A DNA stretch of 9,204 nt from Fidelibacterota bacterium (lineage in GTDB: Bacteria > Fidelibacterota > UBA2242). The stretch is taken from assembly GCA_023133185.1 (NCBI GenBank), contig JAGLWX010000160.1, positions 1 to 9,204 on the forward strand, given 5' to 3'. A program made the translations under genes and the position numbers. Positions 6,465-9,204 of the stretch are shown in pieces. Within the stretch, counting starts at the first letter, position 1; each line of letters starts with the position of its first letter. The notes under the pieces are model-generated. The model was not told the DNA's origin. It did no database searches and was given only the letters and a program-made list of their open reading frames with translations.

Positions 6465-7262
6465 ATGAAAATTGCCTTATCTCAATTTGCTCCATTATGG
6501 GGAAACATTTCTGGAAATTTGAAGAAAATTGAATCGACATTGTGCCGCCATACAAATATTGATTTGTGGATATTACCGGAATTGTGTACAACGGGCTATC
6601 TGTTTAACTCAAAGACCGAGATTGGCTCTATCGCGGAACCGTTCCCGGGCGGTCAAACCGACTCCTGGTTGATGTCTATCACAAAACGCCTGAATATGTC
6701 TGTAGTAATGGGTGTTGCCGAAAAATGTAATAAAAATATTTATAACAGCGCTGTCATCTTTGATAATGGCGTTCACATTGGGACTTACCGCAAGATTCAT
6801 CTATTTGATAATGAAAAAAAACTTTTCGATCCCGGTAATAAAGCGCCGGCAGTTTTCTCAGTTCGGGGTGTAAGGATCGGTGTTATGATATGTTTTGACT
6901 GGATCTTTCCGGAGGCTGCCCGGACACTGGCGCTGGATGGCGCCCAGCTGATAGCCCACCCGGCGAACCTGGTGTTGCCCTATTGTCCCGACGCAATGGT
7001 TACGAGGAGCATTGAAAACAGGGTCTTTACGACAACGGCAAACCGAATTGGGACGGAGAGATTATCGGATGGACAACAATTAACATTTATCGGCAATAGC
7101 CAGGTGACTAATATCTCAGGAAAACGTCTTGGGCAGCTTTCCAAAGATCGGGAAGGCGTCTTAATCGTCGATATTGATCCGGCTGAAGCCGACAATAAAA
7201 ACATCACTGAAAATAACAATTTGTTTTTAGACCGGAAACCGGAATTGTACCGTTTAAATTAA
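6465..7262 (+). CDS. Nitrilase-superfamily carbon-nitrogen hydrolase (amidase)
   Basis: 265 residues, the usual size for a single-domain member; cytoplasmic, with no signal peptide. The family hydrolyses non-peptide C-N bonds (amides, carbamoyl compounds, omega-amides). The full catalytic set is visible: Glu39 in L-P-E-L (37-40), Lys110 in Y-R-K-I-H-L-F (108-114), a second Glu117, and nucleophile Cys143 in I-C-F-D-W-x-F-P-E (142-150). A-R-T-L-A-L-D-G-A-Q-L-I-A-H-P-A-N-L and the late N-R-I-G-T-E strand are also typical. The C-F-D-W-x-F-P-E-A form recalls the N-carbamoylputrescine/beta-ureidopropionase and related amidase groups, but the substrate cannot be fixed. ATG start with AGGA (6457-6460) four bases upstream. 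It is 12 bases ahead of the dehydrogenase gene, so the two products may act in one pathway. Confidence 0.93.
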   Translation: MKIALSQFAPLWGNISGNLKKIESTLCRHTNIDLWILPELCTTGYLFNSKTEIGSIAEPFPGGQTDSWLMSITKRLNMSVVMGVAEKCNKNIYNSAVIFDNGVHIGTYRKIHLFDNEKKLFDPGNKAPAVFSVRGVRIGVMICFDWIFPEAARTLALDGAQLIAHPANLVLPYCPDAMVTRSIENRVFTTTANRIGTERLSDGQQLTFIGNSQVTNISGKRLGQLSKDREGVLIVDIDPAEADNKNITENNNLFLDRKPELYRLN

Positions 7263-7274
7263 GGGAAGTTTAAT

Positions 7275-8399
7275 ATGCAACGAGTTGTCGTATTGGGTGC
7301 GGGAATGGTCGGAAGCGCAATAGCGGTGGATCTCCACAAGCAGTATGACGTCACATCCGTAGATGTGAACAGATCACACCTGAAACCACTCGATGAATAT
7401 TATCAGATAAATACAATTACGGAGAATTTGTCTGATCCGGCAGCAATAAGCGCAATAATTAAAGATGTCGATATAGTCATCTCGGCGGTACCGGGCTCGA
7501 TGGGCTTTAATACTTTAAAGACCATTATTGAAAACGGAAAAAATGTCGTAGATATTGCATTTTTCCCCGAAGACCCTTTTGATCTTGATGAACTGGCAAA
7601 GGAAAAGAGTGTTATAGCTATAGTCGATTGTGGTGTGGCGCCGGGAATGAGTAATTTACTGCTTGGATATCATCATAGACGGATGACGGTTGATTCATTT
7701 GAATGTCTTGTGGGCGGTTTGCCGGTTAAACGCATCTTGCCTTATCAGTATAAAGCTCCTTTTTCCCCTTCCGATGTGATTGAAGAGTATTTACGCCCGG
7801 CGCGCTTTGTAGAAAACGGCAGAATTGTAGAAAAAGAAGCGCTGTCGGATCCCGAATACGTTGATATTGACCCGCTCGGAACACTGGAAGCGTTTAATAC
7901 GGACGGCTTGAGAAGCTTGATAAAGACGGTGAACGTTCCGAACATGAAGGAAAAAACGCTGAGATATCCCGGTCATATAGATATTATCCGGGTGTTAAGA
8001 GAAACCGGATTTTTTGACAAGAAACCCATTGATGTAAAAGGACAAAAAATATCACCCCTCGATCTCAGCTCGGCGCTTCTATTCAGAATGTGGGATCTCG
8101 GAGCCGATGAAGAAGAAATCACGGTTATGCGTATAACGATCTCCGGTGTTGAAAAGGGACACCCGCGAACGTATGTTTATAATATGGTTGATCGTTATGA
8201 TAAAACGACAAAGACATCATCGATGGCACGAACTACCGGCTATACATGTTCTGCCGCAGCAAACTTAGTGCTGCATGGGAAATTCAACCGCACCGGAATC
8301 TGCCCGCTGGAATATCTTGGAGAGAAGGGCGATCACATAAATTTCATAATGGAGTATTTGAAAGATCGGAATATTATCTATGATGTTCGAGTCGTGTGA
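7275..8399 (+). CDS. Saccharopine dehydrogenase-family oxidoreductase, lysine 6-dehydrogenase-like
   Basis: 374 residues. The N-terminal Rossmann fold has the dinucleotide motif G-A-G-M-V-G (8-13) and an acidic residue at the end of the second strand (Asp30 in V-D-V-N-R), which favours NAD over NADP. D-I-V-I-S-A-V-P-G (66-74) and D-C-G-V-A-P-G-M-S-N (118-127) are hallmark segments of the saccharopine dehydrogenase/lysine dehydrogenase fold. Length, the later P-L-G-x-L-E-A-F-N-T-D-G and K-T-x-R-Y-P-G-H-I segments, and the C-terminal M-A-R-T-T-G-Y-T stretch resemble bacterial lysine 6-dehydrogenase, which oxidises the lysine epsilon-amine to aminoadipate semialdehyde and ammonia. True saccharopine reductase or another amino-acid or diamine dehydrogenase remains possible. 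ATG start with GGGAAG (7263-7268) six bases upstream; 12 bases after the amidase; its last 20 bases overlap the next gene. Confidence 0.88.
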   Translation: MQRVVVLGAGMVGSAIAVDLHKQYDVTSVDVNRSHLKPLDEYYQINTITENLSDPAAISAIIKDVDIVISAVPGSMGFNTLKTIIENGKNVVDIAFFPEDPFDLDELAKEKSVIAIVDCGVAPGMSNLLLGYHHRRMTVDSFECLVGGLPVKRILPYQYKAPFSPSDVIEEYLRPARFVENGRIVEKEALSDPEYVDIDPLGTLEAFNTDGLRSLIKTVNVPNMKEKTLRYPGHIDIIRVLRETGFFDKKPIDVKGQKISPLDLSSALLFRMWDLGADEEEITVMRITISGVEKGHPRTYVYNMVDRYDKTTKTSSMARTTGYTCSAAANLVLHGKFNRTGICPLEYLGEKGDHINFIMEYLKDRNIIYDVRVV

Positions 8400-8646
8400 T
8401 AATTATGAAAATGCCCTGCGTGAAGAGCAGCGCCGGATCAGGTGGCTGCGGATTTTTACCGATAATGTCTGCCGGAGCTTGTTGCAAAAAACCATGAATG
8501 AACCGGAATCTCTGGAATATCTAAGCCGCGTTAAAACATTGATACTGGAGAAATTTCCGGACAAAGAAGAGCAATATCGCATGATTTATGAACGCCGTTT
8601 TAAGCGGATATTGCTTCGAAAAGGAATCGCACTTTCATTATATTAA
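8380..8646 (+). CDS. Small uncharacterised charged helical protein
   Basis: 88 residues; I do not recognise a family with certainty. The product is rich in Arg, Glu and Lys and predicted helical: a first charged helix (E-E-Q-R-R-I-R-W-L-R, about 15-24), a middle helix around 45-60, and a basic C-terminus (R-R-F-K-R-I-L-L-R-K). There is no signal peptide, membrane span or Cys/His metal site. The start at 8380 (or the tandem ATG at 8383) lies inside the end of the dehydrogenase gene in another frame, a 20-base overlap suggesting translational coupling; no clear Shine-Dalgarno is seen. It ends 28 bases before the HD-domain gene. The tight packing supports a real gene rather than a chance frame. 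Confidence 0.7.
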   Translation: MMFESCDNYENALREEQRRIRWLRIFTDNVCRSLLQKTMNEPESLEYLSRVKTLILEKFPDKEEQYRMIYERRFKRILLRKGIALSLY

Positions 8647-8674
8647 AAAGTTAAAAATAGAGGAAAACGGAATT

Positions 8675-9204
8675 ATGGAACGTGAAAAAGCATGGATATT
8701 ATTGACTACATATACGAAAACAGATGGTTTGATCAAACATGCGCTGGCTGTAGAAGCGGCGATGCGGTTTTATGCAAAACATTATGGTGAGGATGAAGAT
8801 TACTGGGGAATAGTCGGGCTTCTACACGACTTTGACTATGAGGCATATCCGGATGAGCAAAACCATCCGTACCGCGGCAACGAAATCCTGGAAAAAGAAG
8901 GATACCCGGAAGAAATGCGCCGCGCCATTATGGGACATGCATCATATACCGGCGTGCCCCGGGATACGCTTTTGGTGAAAGCGCTTTTTGCCGTTGATGA
9001 ACTTGCGGGATTTATTATAGCGGTTGCTCTGGTGCGCCCATCCAAAAGTATTCACGATGTCAAACCCAAATCGGTCAAAAAGAAGTTTAAAACAAAAGCC
9101 TTTGCCGCCAAAGTCAACCGGGAAGAAATATTGCAGGGAATCCGGGAACTGGGCGTAGATGAGACCGAGCATATTCAGCGGGTAATTGACGCCCTGAAGA
9201 CGGT
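8675..9204 (+). CDS. HD-domain metal-dependent hydrolase, cut by the right edge
   Basis: The frame opens at ATG 8675 and runs off the right edge after about 176 codons without a stop. The HD-superfamily ligands are visible in order: His22 (K-H-A-L-A-V-E), His51-Asp52 (L-L-H-D-F-D-Y-E), His88 (M-G-H-A-S) and Asp108 (A-V-D-E-L-A-G-F-I). His64 is an additional candidate. The layout fits the small stand-alone 'predicted HD superfamily hydrolase' group (about 185-190 residues), so only a few residues are probably missing. Proteins of the superfamily are mostly phosphohydrolases acting on nucleotides or other phosphoesters; the substrate here is unknown. GAGG (8660-8663) lies 11 bases before the ATG, slightly far but usable. 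It is the last visible gene of the amidase/dehydrogenase cluster. Confidence 0.9.
   Translation, partial: MEREKAWILLTTYTKTDGLIKHALAVEAAMRFYAKHYGEDEDYWGIVGLLHDFDYEAYPDEQNHPYRGNEILEKEGYPEEMRRAIMGHASYTGVPRDTLLVKALFAVDELAGFIIAVALVRPSKSIHDVKPKSVKKKFKTKAFAAKVNREEILQGIRELGVDETEHIQRVIDALKT

Noticed and set aside
8836..9172. Minus-strand frames at the right edge
   Set aside because: They lie opposite the HD-domain gene, whose ligand residues are all present in the plus-strand frame.

Overview
The window looks like a chromosomal segment of a Gram-negative bacterium with moderately low G+C. It carries a Sec-exported glycosidase-like protein and a lipoprotein with a recognisable lipobox. The gene mix (HEAT-repeat lipoprotein, kinesin-light-chain-like TPR protein, lysine-6-dehydrogenase-like enzyme, HD hydrolase), the weak or absent Shine-Dalgarno sites on several genes, and an intergenic 'CACGAAGG' type repeat would fit an uncultured lineage near the FCB group (for example Calditrichota, KSB1 or Marinimicrobia). 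This placement is an impression from recall, not a measurement. I see no rRNA, tRNA, insertion sequence, CRISPR array, phage gene or recognisable defence system.

Left half, minus strand (1-4439): three genes run leftwards in the order MGMT-type DNA alkyltransferase (3759-4439), exported two-domain glycosidase-like protein (1497-3704), and a HEAT-repeat lipoprotein that runs off the left edge (1-1496). The lipoprotein frame opens directly behind the glycosidase stop codon and has no ATG, GTG or TTG ahead of its signal peptide, so it appears to use a non-standard start. The alkyltransferase has an extra N-terminal segment with an H-x3-C-x2-C signature like the zinc site of anti-sigma factors.

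The 137-base gap at 4440-4576 is a divergent promoter region. Right half, plus strand: a TPR protein (4577-5290, GTG start with a strong Shine-Dalgarno) is followed after 11 bases by a CaCA-family Na+/Ca2+ antiporter (5302-6252). A 212-base AT-rich gap follows and holds a degenerate 8-base-period repeat. Next come a nitrilase-superfamily amidase (6465-7262), a lysine-6-dehydrogenase/saccharopine-dehydrogenase-like NAD(P) enzyme (7275-8399), a small uncharacterised protein overlapping its end (8380-8646), and an HD-domain hydrolase cut by the right edge (8675-9204). The last four are tightly packed and probably one transcript. The amidase and dehydrogenase together suggest nitrogen or amino-acid (possibly lysine-related) metabolism, but the substrate cannot be read from the sequence.

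The strongest leads are the zinc-signature fusion on the alkyltransferase, the apparent non-AUG lipoprotein start, the 8-base-period intergenic repeat, and a marked excess of CCGGAA/TTCCGG words across genes in all codon phases. I found no convincing new multi-gene system.
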